Positions 41,319 through 49,923 of a DNA stretch of 64,000 nucleotides are shown piece after piece. The translations under genes were made by a program, and so were the position numbers. The DNA lies in contig NZ_WUEG01000002.1 in assembly GCF_010468565.1 (NCBI RefSeq), positions 1 to 64,000 of the forward strand. The letters run 5' to 3'. Position 1 is the first letter of the stretch; each line of letters opens with the position of its first letter. This stretch comes from Allomuricauda sp. TY007 (GTDB lineage: Bacteria > Bacteroidota > Bacteroidia > Flavobacteriales > Flavobacteriaceae). Under the pieces are notes generated by a model that saw only the letters and a program-made list of their open reading frames with translations, made no database searches and was not told the DNA's origin.

Positions 41319-42653
41319 TTAGTTCATTTCCTCAAAATTGTCCTCATGGGCACGTTTTAAAATAGGTTCGGGGAGCGACTTTTTGGCTTTGGCCCCCATT
41401 TTCTTCAACTTTTCAATTGAGGTGACAATGTTTCCCCTTCCTTCGACCAACTTGTTCATGGCACCGCGGTATTCATTCTTGGCCTCGTCCATTTTTTTGC
41501 CCACTTTGGTAAGGTCGGAGACAAAGCCTTCGAATTTATCGTAAAGCGCTCCTGCCTGACGGGCAATTTCAATGGCGTTTCGTTGTTGTTTTTCGTTGCT
41601 CCACATCGAATCAATGGTGCGTAACGTGGCCAGTAGCGTAGAAGGGGTAACAATAACGATGTTTTGCTCAAAAGCTTTGTTGTACAATGATACATCTTCG
41701 TTTATGGCTACGGCAAATGCAGGCTCAATGGGTACGAACATCAGCACAAAATCAGGACTTTCCATTTCGTAGAGGTCTTCGTACTTTTTGGAAGATAGTT
41801 GCTCCACGTGTTTACGCAAAGAATTGATGTGATCCTTTAAAAATTTAGGTTTGTCCTCTTCTTCTGCATTGGTGTATCGCTCGTAATCCGTTAACGAAAC
41901 CTTGGAATCCACCACCATTTTTTTGCCGTCGGGCAAGTGGATGATAACATCGGGCAACACTCTTGTGCCATCTGCACGCTTAAAGCTTTGTTGTACACTG
42001 TACTCCCTATCTTTCTCTAAACCAGATTTTTCCAGAACGCGTTCCAAAACCAATTCCCCCCAATTTCCTTGCATTTTGCTGTCCCCTTTCAGGGCTTTGG
42101 TCAGGTTTTCGGCCTCTTGGGTTATTTTCAGGTTTTGGGTCTGTAAGGTGAGCAATTGCTCTTTTAAAGCAGAGTGAATGCTGATATTTTCCTTTTGTGA
42201 TTTCTCTACCTTTTCCTCAAACTCCTTAATTTTTTTGTTGAGGGGTGTCAGGATATTTTCAATGTTTTCTTTGTTGCTCTTGGTGAATTTCTCACTTTTC
42301 TCGTCCAAGATTTTGTTAGCGAGGTTTTCAAATTCCTTGGTGAATTTTTCCTGAAGTTTTTCAACCTCTTCCTTTTGCTCCTTGTTCTTTAATTGAAGAT
42401 TCTCCAAATCGGCTTGGTACCGCACAATTTGATTGCTTTGTTGTTCTTTTTCGTGCTGGAGTTGTTTTTGCTCCTCGTCGCTTTGCAATAATTTATCGTT
42501 CAAGGATTTGATAGTGGTGTTCAGTTGCTGTTCCCGTTCCCCCCAAACACTTTCGGTGGACTTGGTTTTTAGTTTTTGAATGTACATCCCCACAAACAGG
42601 CCAATAGCCAATGCGATAATGCCAATAATTACATAGATAAGTTCCGTGCTCAT
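41319..42653 (-). CDS. rmuC: DNA recombination protein RmuC
   Basis: The product is 444 residues from ATG 42653 (MSTELIYVIIG), with an N-terminal membrane helix, a long coiled coil (about 35-170) and then the RmuC core (KMQGNWGELVLERVLEKSGL, LPDGKKMVVDSKVSL, VLMFVPIEPAF, VTPSTLLATLRTI). RmuC limits inversion at short inverted repeats and has a restriction-nuclease-like core. The start was moved inward because the preceding 20 residues are not protein-like. Confidence 0.85.
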   Translation of the reverse strand: MSTELIYVIIGIIALAIGLFVGMYIQKLKTKSTESVWGEREQQLNTTIKSLNDKLLQSDEEQKQLQHEKEQQSNQIVRYQADLENLQLKNKEQKEEVEKLQEKFTKEFENLANKILDEKSEKFTKSNKENIENILTPLNKKIKEFEEKVEKSQKENISIHSALKEQLLTLQTQNLKITQEAENLTKALKGDSKMQGNWGELVLERVLEKSGLEKDREYSVQQSFKRADGTRVLPDVIIHLPDGKKMVVDSKVSLTDYERYTNAEEEDKPKFLKDHINSLRKHVEQLSSKKYEDLYEMESPDFVLMFVPIEPAFAVAINEDVSLYNKAFEQNIVIVTPSTLLATLRTIDSMWSNEKQQRNAIEIARQAGALYDKFEGFVSDLTKVGKKMDEAKNEYRGAMNKLVEGRGNIVTSIEKLKKMGAKAKKSLPEPILKRAHEDNFEEMN

Positions 42654-43013
42654 GAAAAAGTTTCTGAAGGATAAAGATAACGGATTACAAAGATAAAATA
42701 TCATTTCTTCCAAAGCAGAAATCCATAAAATGAGTTCGCAGTCGGAAGTCGGATGTCCGAAGCAAGGAGTCCGATGTCAGTTGGCAAGAGCAGTTGGCAA
42801 GAGCAGTTGGCAGTTGGCAGTACGCAGTCGGCAGTGGCAGTTTGCAGTAATTCAATAACCGAATAACTCCGAACTCTGAACTTCAGAAGTCTTGGTTCTT
42901 GAACTTGATGCTTGAGTTTGTCATTCCTGCAAAGGCAGGAATCCATTTATTAAAGAAACCTGGGAACACATTACAAAGTAGATTTCTCACGCTCCTGTTG
43001 ATCGGTTCGAAAT
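42654..43013. repeat. Repeat-filled gap: tandem 13/7-bp repeats and a dispersed unit
   Basis: CAGTTGGCAAGAG occurs twice from 42778 and is followed by five CAGTNGG-type heptamers to about 42847. A 93-bp dispersed unit lies at 42920-43012 (CAAAGGCAGGAATCC, ACAAAGTAGATTTCTCA) and recurs at 62097-62212. No gene is present. Confidence 0.6.
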
Positions 43014-43793
43014 TTACTTGGTCACTTTAAAAGAACCTGTTTTAGCATCAAACTGCACCATTTCCGAAGGGAATAAACGGTCAAAGTGTTTTTTTTCAAT
43101 AAGTTGACAAGGGTCTCCGAAGGGATGGTTCTTTCCGTCCAAGATCAATATACGGTCGCACAACTGAATGGCCAATTCGATTTCGTGTGTGGTAAATAGG
43201 ATGGTTTTCTGTTTGTTGTGCGCCAATTCCTGAAGCATCTTTAAAATCTGCACTTTGTGATAGAGGTCCAAATGTGTCGTGGGTTCATCCAGAAGAATCA
43301 AAGAGGTGTCCTGTGCCATGGCGCGAGCTACCAATACTCGTTGTAGCTGCCCATCACTAAGTTCATGACATTTGTTGTTTCGGAGTTTATCCAACAAAAA
43401 GGCATCCAAGCTGGCTTGAATTTGCTGTTTGTCTTCTTTGGTCAAAGTACCCAGCCAATTGGTGTAGGGTTGTCGTCCCAATGCAATCAACTCTTGTGCG
43501 GTCAGGTTTTTGGAAGCAGGCTGCTCTGTCAACACCACGCTGAGTTCTTTGGATAGGGTGGATGAGGTATATTTCTCCAGATTTTGGCCCTTCAATTTAA
43601 TGTTTCCATCAAGTTTAGGCTGAAATCCCCCTAAAGTACGCAGTAAAGTCGATTTTCCGATGCCGTTGATGCCCACAACGCCGCATAGCATTCCAGTTTC
43701 CAACTCAAAATTGATACGCTCAGCAACTGTTTTGGATTCATACCCGATGGCCAAATCTGTAACCGATACTATGTTTTTGCCAATTTTCACCAT
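43014..43793 (-). CDS. btuD: ABC transporter ATP-binding protein, B12/siderophore type
   Basis: The 259-residue ATPase has Walker A GINGIGKST (41-49), the signature LSDGQLQRVLVARA, Walker B LILLDEPTTHLD and an H-loop (TTHEIE). It is of the FecE/BtuD group that pairs with FecCD permeases. Its ATG overlaps the permease stop by one base. Specificity for cobalamin rests on the riboswitch and receptor upstream. Confidence 0.82.
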   Translation of the reverse strand: MVKIGKNIVSVTDLAIGYESKTVAERINFELETGMLCGVVGINGIGKSTLLRTLGGFQPKLDGNIKLKGQNLEKYTSSTLSKELSVVLTEQPASKNLTAQELIALGRQPYTNWLGTLTKEDKQQIQASLDAFLLDKLRNNKCHELSDGQLQRVLVARAMAQDTSLILLDEPTTHLDLYHKVQILKMLQELAHNKQKTILFTTHEIELAIQLCDRILILDGKNHPFGDPCQLIEKKHFDRLFPSEMVQFDAKTGSFKVTK

Positions 43794-44824
43794 CAGAACA
43801 TCATTTTACGTTTACGAACCAAAAGCCATATCACTACAGGTGCTCCCACCAAGGATGTGATGGCGTTAATGGGCAACACGCTAGCGGAATTGGGCAATTG
43901 TGCCAACGTATCGCACAGCAGCATTAAAATTGCGCCGTAAAGCATTACGGCGGGAATCAACACTTTGTGTTCCATCGTATTAAAAATTTGACGGGTAAGG
44001 TGCGGCACGGCCAAGCCCACAAAAGCAATTGGTCCTGCAAAGGCTGTAATCCCGCCAGCTAATACTCCTGTGGCTATAATAATGGTCAATCGGGATTTTT
44101 TCAAAGAAACACCAAGGCTTTGCGCATAGTTTTCGCCCAAGAGAAAAGCGTTCAACGATTTTATGGAGATAATACTCAGCAAAACACCTAAAAAGACAAT
44201 GCCTCCCAGTAAAATCAATTGGTTCATGGATAGGTTGCCCACACTTCCGAACGACCAAAAAATGAAACGTTGGAGGCTTTCTGCACTGGAAAAATAGGCC
44301 AGAACGCTCACAATGGCCGAGGTAATGCTTCCGAACATCAGTCCAATGATCAATAGAGCCATGGTGTCCTTTATACGTTGGGCAACAATCATAACTATCA
44401 AGAGAACCAAAAAGCTACCGATACTGGCAGCAATGGCCAAGGAAACATCGCCCAAAAAGGTAAACGATGTATACCCTGCCAATAAAGAGGTGCCCATCAA
44501 AAGTAAAGCGGCACCTAAACTGGCTCCCGAACTTATTCCCAGCACAAATGGGCCTGCTAAGGGGTTACGGAACAAGGTTTGCATTAAAAGTCCGCTCAAA
44601 GATAGTCCTGCTCCCACCAAAATGGAGGTAAATGCTTTGGGCATACGATATTCCCTAATAATATATTCCCAAGATGTAATTTCGGGAGTTTTTCCGAGCA
44701 AGGTGGATACCGTATCCGTAAATGGGATGGAAACCGAGCCTGAGCTAATGTTCAAGAGCCAAGAACACAATAGCGCCAGTATCAAAAACAGAAAGGAAAT
44801 GCGATATGTTTTTGTTCCTTGCAT
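43793..44824 (-). CDS. btuC: FecCD/BtuC family permease
   Basis: The 343-residue integral membrane protein has about ten helices and the FecCD hallmarks: REYRMPKAFTSILVGAGLSLSGLLMQTLFRNPLAGPF, SIKSLNAFLLGENYAQSLGVS and GPIAFVGLAVPHLTRQ. It transports vitamin B12 or iron chelates across the inner membrane with the ATPase that follows. Its start directly abuts the binding-protein stop. Confidence 0.84.
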   Translation of the reverse strand: MQGTKTYRISFLFLILALLCSWLLNISSGSVSIPFTDTVSTLLGKTPEITSWEYIIREYRMPKAFTSILVGAGLSLSGLLMQTLFRNPLAGPFVLGISSGASLGAALLLMGTSLLAGYTSFTFLGDVSLAIAASIGSFLVLLIVMIVAQRIKDTMALLIIGLMFGSITSAIVSVLAYFSSAESLQRFIFWSFGSVGNLSMNQLILLGGIVFLGVLLSIISIKSLNAFLLGENYAQSLGVSLKKSRLTIIIATGVLAGGITAFAGPIAFVGLAVPHLTRQIFNTMEHKVLIPAVMLYGAILMLLCDTLAQLPNSASVLPINAITSLVGAPVVIWLLVRKRKMMF

Positions 44825-45976
44825 TTACTGTAATGGTTTAATGAATTGCAATTGATGTTCCGGTAATAGCTCCGGGTGCAATATTTTGATGAAATCCCTT
44901 AAGACTACATCTGGCCGATGTGGAGCCAATTCATAGAAAATAAGTCCACCTGTTTCTCCCTTTTCAATGGCGTTGGAGTACACTTTTTTGTTTTTAAAAG
45001 CATCAAACTGTTGATGGTGTGGATTGGCTTTGACCAAATCGGCATAGGTTGTTTCCGCAGATGGGTTGAACCAATATTTGGCATTTTGTGCTTTTTCCAA
45101 AACCGATTCCAAGCTTAGTCCTATACTTCCTGTTTCATTGTTGTCTGCCCACAGATAATTGGCATTGGCGTCTTCCAAAAACTGGGCCATCCAACTGTTA
45201 CCTCCTGCCACGTACCACACATCTTTATATAATCCGCCAGTGAGCACGCTTGGTCTGGACTTGGCTTTTTGTGCCAATGCTTTAGCTTGTTTATAAGATG
45301 ATTCAACAGCTTTGAAAATGCTATCGCCCAAGGCCTCTTTTTGATAGAAAGGAGCAAAGAACTTTATCCATTCCGCTTTTCCCAAAGGTGTATGTTCCAC
45401 CCAGTCGCCATTGTAAACTACGGGGGTGCCCGCTTTTTTAATAATGTCGTAAGCTTTATTTTCATTATTGATACTAAACCCGAAAATGAGCTCTGGATTA
45501 AGTTCAAGCACCATTTCGGTGTTGAGCATGTCGTTCATGCCCAAATCTTGGATTTGACCATTTTTCACCAGTTTTCGTGCCTCTGGAGATGATATATAAT
45601 CCGTATTGGGGAATCCGACCACTGTATTGAGTTCCCCCAATTGTTTTAGAGGTTCAATATGAGTGGTGGAGGTAAGGACCACTTTTTCAATGGGCGTGCC
45701 AATGATGGCATCGTAGGCATCACGTGGAAAAGTAATTGTGGCCAATTTTTCCTTGGGAACCAAGGCGTATTTAAAATTGTTTGCTCCAGGCCAAGCTGCA
45801 GAGACTTCTATCACAGTAAAATTGGCTTCTTTTTTTACTGTAAACCCAGTGGCGTACGTAATAGTTGATGCTATTTCTTGATGCTGAGCCGGTTGTGTTT
45901 TTTTTGATTGTTTGCAACTCATCAAACCCATCAAAAGGAAGCTCAGAAATAGAATTGACCACTGTTTTTTTGCCAT
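44825..45976 (-). CDS. btuF: Periplasmic/lipoprotein solute-binding protein (BtuF-like)
   Basis: The 383-residue lipoprotein (LMGLMSCKQ) is of the helical-backbone metal/B12-binding type: EPLKQLGELNTVVGFPN, MVLELNPELIFGFS, SVLTGGLYKDVWYVAGGNSWMAQFLEDANANYL and the Asn-Pro PHHQQFDAFKN-type closing segment. It delivers the ligand to the BtuC-like permease. It opens a three-gene operon divergent from the TonB receptor. Confidence 0.82.
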   Translation of the reverse strand: MAKKQWSILFLSFLLMGLMSCKQSKKTQPAQHQEIASTITYATGFTVKKEANFTVIEVSAAWPGANNFKYALVPKEKLATITFPRDAYDAIIGTPIEKVVLTSTTHIEPLKQLGELNTVVGFPNTDYISSPEARKLVKNGQIQDLGMNDMLNTEMVLELNPELIFGFSINNENKAYDIIKKAGTPVVYNGDWVEHTPLGKAEWIKFFAPFYQKEALGDSIFKAVESSYKQAKALAQKAKSRPSVLTGGLYKDVWYVAGGNSWMAQFLEDANANYLWADNNETGSIGLSLESVLEKAQNAKYWFNPSAETTYADLVKANPHHQQFDAFKNKKVYSNAIEKGETGGLIFYELAPHRPDVVLRDFIKILHPELLPEHQLQFIKPLQ

Positions 45977-46131
45977 GCGTCAAAAGTAAGATTATTTAAG
46001 TATTTCTGGAGTTTAAGAAATCTCATTATTAAAGATAAGATTGTCATGTCGAGTGGAGTCGAGACATTTTAGACCCTTCGACTGCGCCCTGGATGACAGC
46101 TCAGGTTGACAGACGGAAAATCATTGTAAGG

Positions 46132-46167
46132 TTTTGCATGAAAGATTAAACAGATTGATTAGCTTTG
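46132..46167 (+). promoter_or_regulatory. Promoter of the B12 riboswitch transcript
   Basis: TTTTG, 23 bp, then TAGCTTTG (46160-46167) matches the Bacteroidota promoter consensus. It ends about 10 nt before the first conserved base of the riboswitch. Dispersed repeat DNA (GTCGAGTGGAGTCGAGACA, CGACTGCGCCCTGGATGACAG) lies upstream at 46050-46100. Confidence 0.65.
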
Positions 46168-46177
46168 ACCCCGAATT

Positions 46178-46385
46178 TTGGTTCGCACGGAGTTTCCGTG
46201 GGATTAAAAGGGAATCCGGTGCAAAACCGGAGCTGTTCCCGCAACTGTAAATGTATGTGCCGAATCGCCACTGATGTTTTTTGGGCATCAGTACGTACTA
46301 GGTAATTGTCTCAACTTCTAAACCACTGCCCAAATGGGTGGGAAGGTAGACGACAATATACAAGCCAGGAGACCTGCCAAGTTCA
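46178..46385 (+). ncRNA. Cobalamin riboswitch
   Basis: The conserved landmarks are present in order: GGTTCGCACGG...CCGTGGGATTAAAAGGGAA, GTGCAAAACCGGAGCTGTTCCCGCAACTGTAA, a variable stem region, and the B12 box AGCCAGGAGACCTGCC (46363-46378). The start codon of the TonB receptor is about 80 nt further on. Binding of adenosyl- or another cobalamin would shut off receptor expression. It controls only the plus strand. Confidence 0.93.
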
Positions 46386-46464
46386 AACAAACAATGTTAA
46401 ACTTTCGGGATAAAAGTTTACGTATGCATCACATACTATTCTCCCGTTTATTCAATTAAACGAA

Positions 46465-48327
46465 ATGAAAAAAAATCATTTATGGTTAATTACCGCACTA
46501 TTGGCGGGCAAGGGGATTTTTGCGCAAAATGTACAGCAAGATTCACTTAAGGTGCAGCGACTGGACGAGGTTGTTGTCAGCGATTCAAAATTTGAGTTGA
46601 AAAGAGAAAACTCAGGAAAAACGGTCATCAAAATCACTGCTGAGGAAATGCAACGCAACCAAGGCAGGACGGTTGCGGAAATCATCAACACCAAAAGCGG
46701 TATTGAAATTGCCGGTAGCCGAGGTCGTGATGGAGATGTACTTGGGGTGTATGCCCGAGGTGGTCGTGGACGTCAAGTTTTGATTATTATTGATGGAGTT
46801 CGTGTGCAGGATCCATCCACATTTTCGGCGGAGTATGATCTTCGATTGTTGTCACCCAACACTATTGAGTCCATCGAGATTATAAAAGGAGCGGCAAGTA
46901 CGCTTTATGGTACCAATGCGGTTACTGCGGTAATCAACATCACTACAAAAAAGAGTTCCAAAAAGAAGATTGCTGGTAATTTTGAAACCAGCATAGGGAC
47001 CAATCAAACGGCGGAAGACCAAAATTATAACCTTGGTAGTATCCAAAATTCAGCGAATGTAAACGGTACTTTGGGCAAGTTCAATTATGGGGTTGATTTT
47101 TCAAATCGATATAAGAGTGGATTGTCTGCTGCCGTTACACCTGAGAATGAAGAGGATGTTTTCTCCCACTACAGTACCAATGTAAAGTTAGGTTATCAGT
47201 TTACAGAAAACTTTGGGGTTCAGGTTTATGGAAATCAGACTAAGTTCAAGAATGAATATGACGCAACTATGGCCGAAGCTCCCAATTTGGGTGAGAATGA
47301 GCAGCAAAGAGTTGGGTTGTCATCCGAATTCGGTTATGGCAAAGGTTCGGTCCACCTAAATACAGCGTTTACCGATTATGAATCCGTGGCCAATGATACC
47401 TTTGGCGAAAGCACCACCGAGGGAAGCAATTGGGTGTTGGATGTGTACAACAAATATGTTTTTGGTGAGCAATTCCATACCATTTTAGGAGTAAACTATA
47501 TTAAAGATGAAGCTGTTTTTACCGAAGATGTTGATTTTGCCATTGTGGATCCCTACGCCAATGTGGTGTATGTTTCAGATTTTGGACTGAACTTGAATGC
47601 GGGTGCTCGATTGAATAATCATTCTGAATATGGAAACCATTTTGTGTACAACGTGAATCCATCATTTGTGTTTGATACTGACAATGGTTATGTAAAGTTG
47701 ATGGGATCGTATGCTACATCGTACATCACGCCTAATTTAACGCAGTTGTTCGGTGCCTTTGGAGGGAATCCAGAGTTGGAACCTGAAGAAAACTCGACCA
47801 TTGAAGGTGGTCTGGAATTCAAATTGGATAAAACATTCCGAATCAGTACGGTTTATTTTGATAGAAATGAGACCAATGCCATTGGTTATGATGCCAATTT
47901 TATGAGCATCAATGTGGCGGATGAAATCGATGCCAACGGGGTAGAAGTGGAAGCTACGTGGTTGCCTTGGAGTACTTTTAGCGTGAATGCCAACTATACC
48001 TTCACAGAAAGAAAAGGGGACAATGCCATTCGTATTCCAAAGCACAAGGCCAATGTATCCTTGTGGTACCAGTTTTGTGAAACCACAAACGCTTCATTAA
48101 GCTACGCTTACACAGGCGAACGTTTTGATACGGATTTTGCCGTTAATTCCGACATTGCCCTAGATCCATTCTCGTTATTGAACTTTTCCATTAGACACGA
48201 ATTGATTAAAAACAAGCTGAATGTGTTCTTGAATGCAGACAACTTGTTGAATGAGGATTACAGGGAACTGCTTGGTTTCACAACTCGTGGCCGAAATTTT
48301 AGGGTGGGTCTCAACCTGAACCTTTAA
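46465..48327 (+). CDS. btuB: TonB-dependent receptor, BtuB-like
   Basis: The 620-residue outer-membrane barrel has a signal peptide (KGIFAQN), a TonB-box-like acidic start (LDEVVVSDSKFEL), a plug domain (NQGRTVAEIINTKSGIEIAGSRGRDGDVLGVYARGG, IDGVRVQDP, IIKGAASTLYGTNAVTAVINITTK) and the C-terminal barrel ending RNFRVGLNLNL with a terminal hydrophobic residue. The riboswitch and the divergent ABC importer make vitamin B12 or a corrinoid its likely ligand. Confidence 0.9.
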   Translation: MKKNHLWLITALLAGKGIFAQNVQQDSLKVQRLDEVVVSDSKFELKRENSGKTVIKITAEEMQRNQGRTVAEIINTKSGIEIAGSRGRDGDVLGVYARGGRGRQVLIIIDGVRVQDPSTFSAEYDLRLLSPNTIESIEIIKGAASTLYGTNAVTAVINITTKKSSKKKIAGNFETSIGTNQTAEDQNYNLGSIQNSANVNGTLGKFNYGVDFSNRYKSGLSAAVTPENEEDVFSHYSTNVKLGYQFTENFGVQVYGNQTKFKNEYDATMAEAPNLGENEQQRVGLSSEFGYGKGSVHLNTAFTDYESVANDTFGESTTEGSNWVLDVYNKYVFGEQFHTILGVNYIKDEAVFTEDVDFAIVDPYANVVYVSDFGLNLNAGARLNNHSEYGNHFVYNVNPSFVFDTDNGYVKLMGSYATSYITPNLTQLFGAFGGNPELEPEENSTIEGGLEFKLDKTFRISTVYFDRNETNAIGYDANFMSINVADEIDANGVEVEATWLPWSTFSVNANYTFTERKGDNAIRIPKHKANVSLWYQFCETTNASLSYAYTGERFDTDFAVNSDIALDPFSLLNFSIRHELIKNKLNVFLNADNLLNEDYRELLGFTTRGRNFRVGLNLNL

Positions 48328-48783
48328 CAAAGTCCATCTGTAAAATCAATTTTTGTGAACCTGAACTTGCCCGCCCCGTAGACGGGCAAGTTCAGCTTAT
48401 ACTTTTGATTAATATTTTTGAACCACTAGTTTTATCAATCCCAATTAAATGGGTTTAAGGTTTGTCCCGAGGTAGTTGATTAATATGATTATTCTGAGTG
48501 AAACGAAGAATCTCTTTTTCGGTAAAAAGATAAGGCACGCCTGACCACTGACTTTCGACATTTCAACCTTAGTTTTTCCTGAGCGTATCCGAAGGGCTCA
48601 ACGTGACGAGCATCAAACTACAATGACCCCTGTCTACCAGCAGACACGAATTGCACTAATGGCCACGAATCTGTTAACCTTTACAGTAATGAGAGTAATG
48701 CTTTTTGGTTGAAAGATTCGCCAAATGTTTTACACTTTCAGAATGACAAACTAGAACTTGATTCTTGAACTTGTATTTGTCTA
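48328..48783. other. Gap with hairpin and dispersed repeats
   Basis: A perfect hairpin, CTGAACTTGCCCG / CGGGCAAGTTCAG (48361-48395), 34 nt after the receptor stop, is a likely terminator although its T-run is poor. The inverse of the CTACCTCGGGAC repeat follows at about 48465-48482, and a GAGCGTATCCGAAGGGCTCAA unit at about 48581. No gene is seen. Confidence 0.55.
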
Positions 48784-49923
48784 TTAGTAATTCACATATT
48801 CCACTATCTCAAGACCGTAACCTACCATGCCCACACGCTTGGTTTGTCCGGAATTCGTCAATAATCGAATCTTGGAAATATTGATATCGTGAAGTATTTG
48901 TGCACCAATGCCAAAGTCCTTGTTGTCCATTTCAATCTTTGGAGCCTTGTTGATTCCCTCTTCCTGAAGCTTTTTGAATTCGGACAATCTACTCAATAGG
49001 TTCATGGATTGGTTTTCTTGATTTATAAAAATAATGGCACTTTTTTCTTCGGCGTTCAATGCATTGAACATGCGTTGCAGTGCCTCATCAGGATTGTTGG
49101 TCAAAGTGCCCAGCATATCATTGTTCACTAGCGTGGAATTAATACGGGTAAGAACAGGTTCTCCACTTTTCCAATTTCCCTTTAGCAAGGCAATGTGTAC
49201 TTGATCGTTTGTTGTCTGCTTATATGCCCGAAGTCTAAATTCTCCGAATCTGGTGTTTATGTTAAATGCCTCTTTAAGTTCTATAAGGCTATCATGTTCC
49301 ATGCGGTACGCGATCAAATCCTCAATGGAAACAATTTTAAGGTCAAATTTTTTGGCAACCTTCATCAATTGTGGCAATCGTGCCATGGTTCCATCCTCGT
49401 TCAAAATTTCCACCAAAATACCTGCAGGTTCCAGGCCGGCCAATCTTGCAAAGTCTATTGCAGCCTCGGTGTGCCCGGTACGCCTTAATACGCCTCCATT
49501 TTTTGCCCTGAGCGGGAAAATATGTCCAGGCTTTCCCAGTTCGTGGGGTTTGGTGTCTTTGTTTACAAGGGCACTAATGGTTTTGGCCCTGTCGTGAACC
49601 GAGATGCCCGTTGTGCATCCATACCCCAATAAATCCACGGAAACGGTAAACTGGGTCTGGTGCAATACCGTGTTGTTTTGTACCATCATGTTCAGCTCCA
49701 GTTCCTCGCACCTATCCTCGGTTAAGGGGGCACAGATAAGCCCACGGCCGTGCATGGCCATAAAATTGATCATTTCGGGGGTAACTTTTTCAGCAGCAGC
49801 AATAAAATCGCCTTCGTTTTCCCTGTTTTCATCATCCACTACAATAATTACCTTACCGTCTCTAACGTCGGCAATGGCTTCTTCAATGGCGTTTAGTTGT
49901 ATTTTTTTGTTTTTGGCGATCAT
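48784..49923 (-). CDS. ribB: DHBP synthase with degenerate GTP cyclohydrolase II-like domain
   Basis: The 379-residue protein begins with a complete 3,4-dihydroxy-2-butanone-4-phosphate synthase (VIIVVDDENRENEGDFIAAAE, GRGLICAPLT, GISVHDRAKTI, GGVLRRTGHTEAAIDFARLAGL). The second half has GTP cyclohydrolase II shape, but the zinc and substrate residues are gone: where HSECLTGDVFGSLRCDCG is expected, it reads INSTLVNNDMLGTLTNNPDE. The protein should therefore supply only DHBP for riboflavin synthesis. Its ATG overlaps the LptF/G-type gene by ATGA, so it is at the end of an operon. Confidence 0.82.
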   Translation of the reverse strand: MIAKNKKIQLNAIEEAIADVRDGKVIIVVDDENRENEGDFIAAAEKVTPEMINFMAMHGRGLICAPLTEDRCEELELNMMVQNNTVLHQTQFTVSVDLLGYGCTTGISVHDRAKTISALVNKDTKPHELGKPGHIFPLRAKNGGVLRRTGHTEAAIDFARLAGLEPAGILVEILNEDGTMARLPQLMKVAKKFDLKIVSIEDLIAYRMEHDSLIELKEAFNINTRFGEFRLRAYKQTTNDQVHIALLKGNWKSGEPVLTRINSTLVNNDMLGTLTNNPDEALQRMFNALNAEEKSAIIFINQENQSMNLLSRLSEFKKLQEEGINKAPKIEMDNKDFGIGAQILHDINISKIRLLTNSGQTKRVGMVGYGLEIVEYVNY

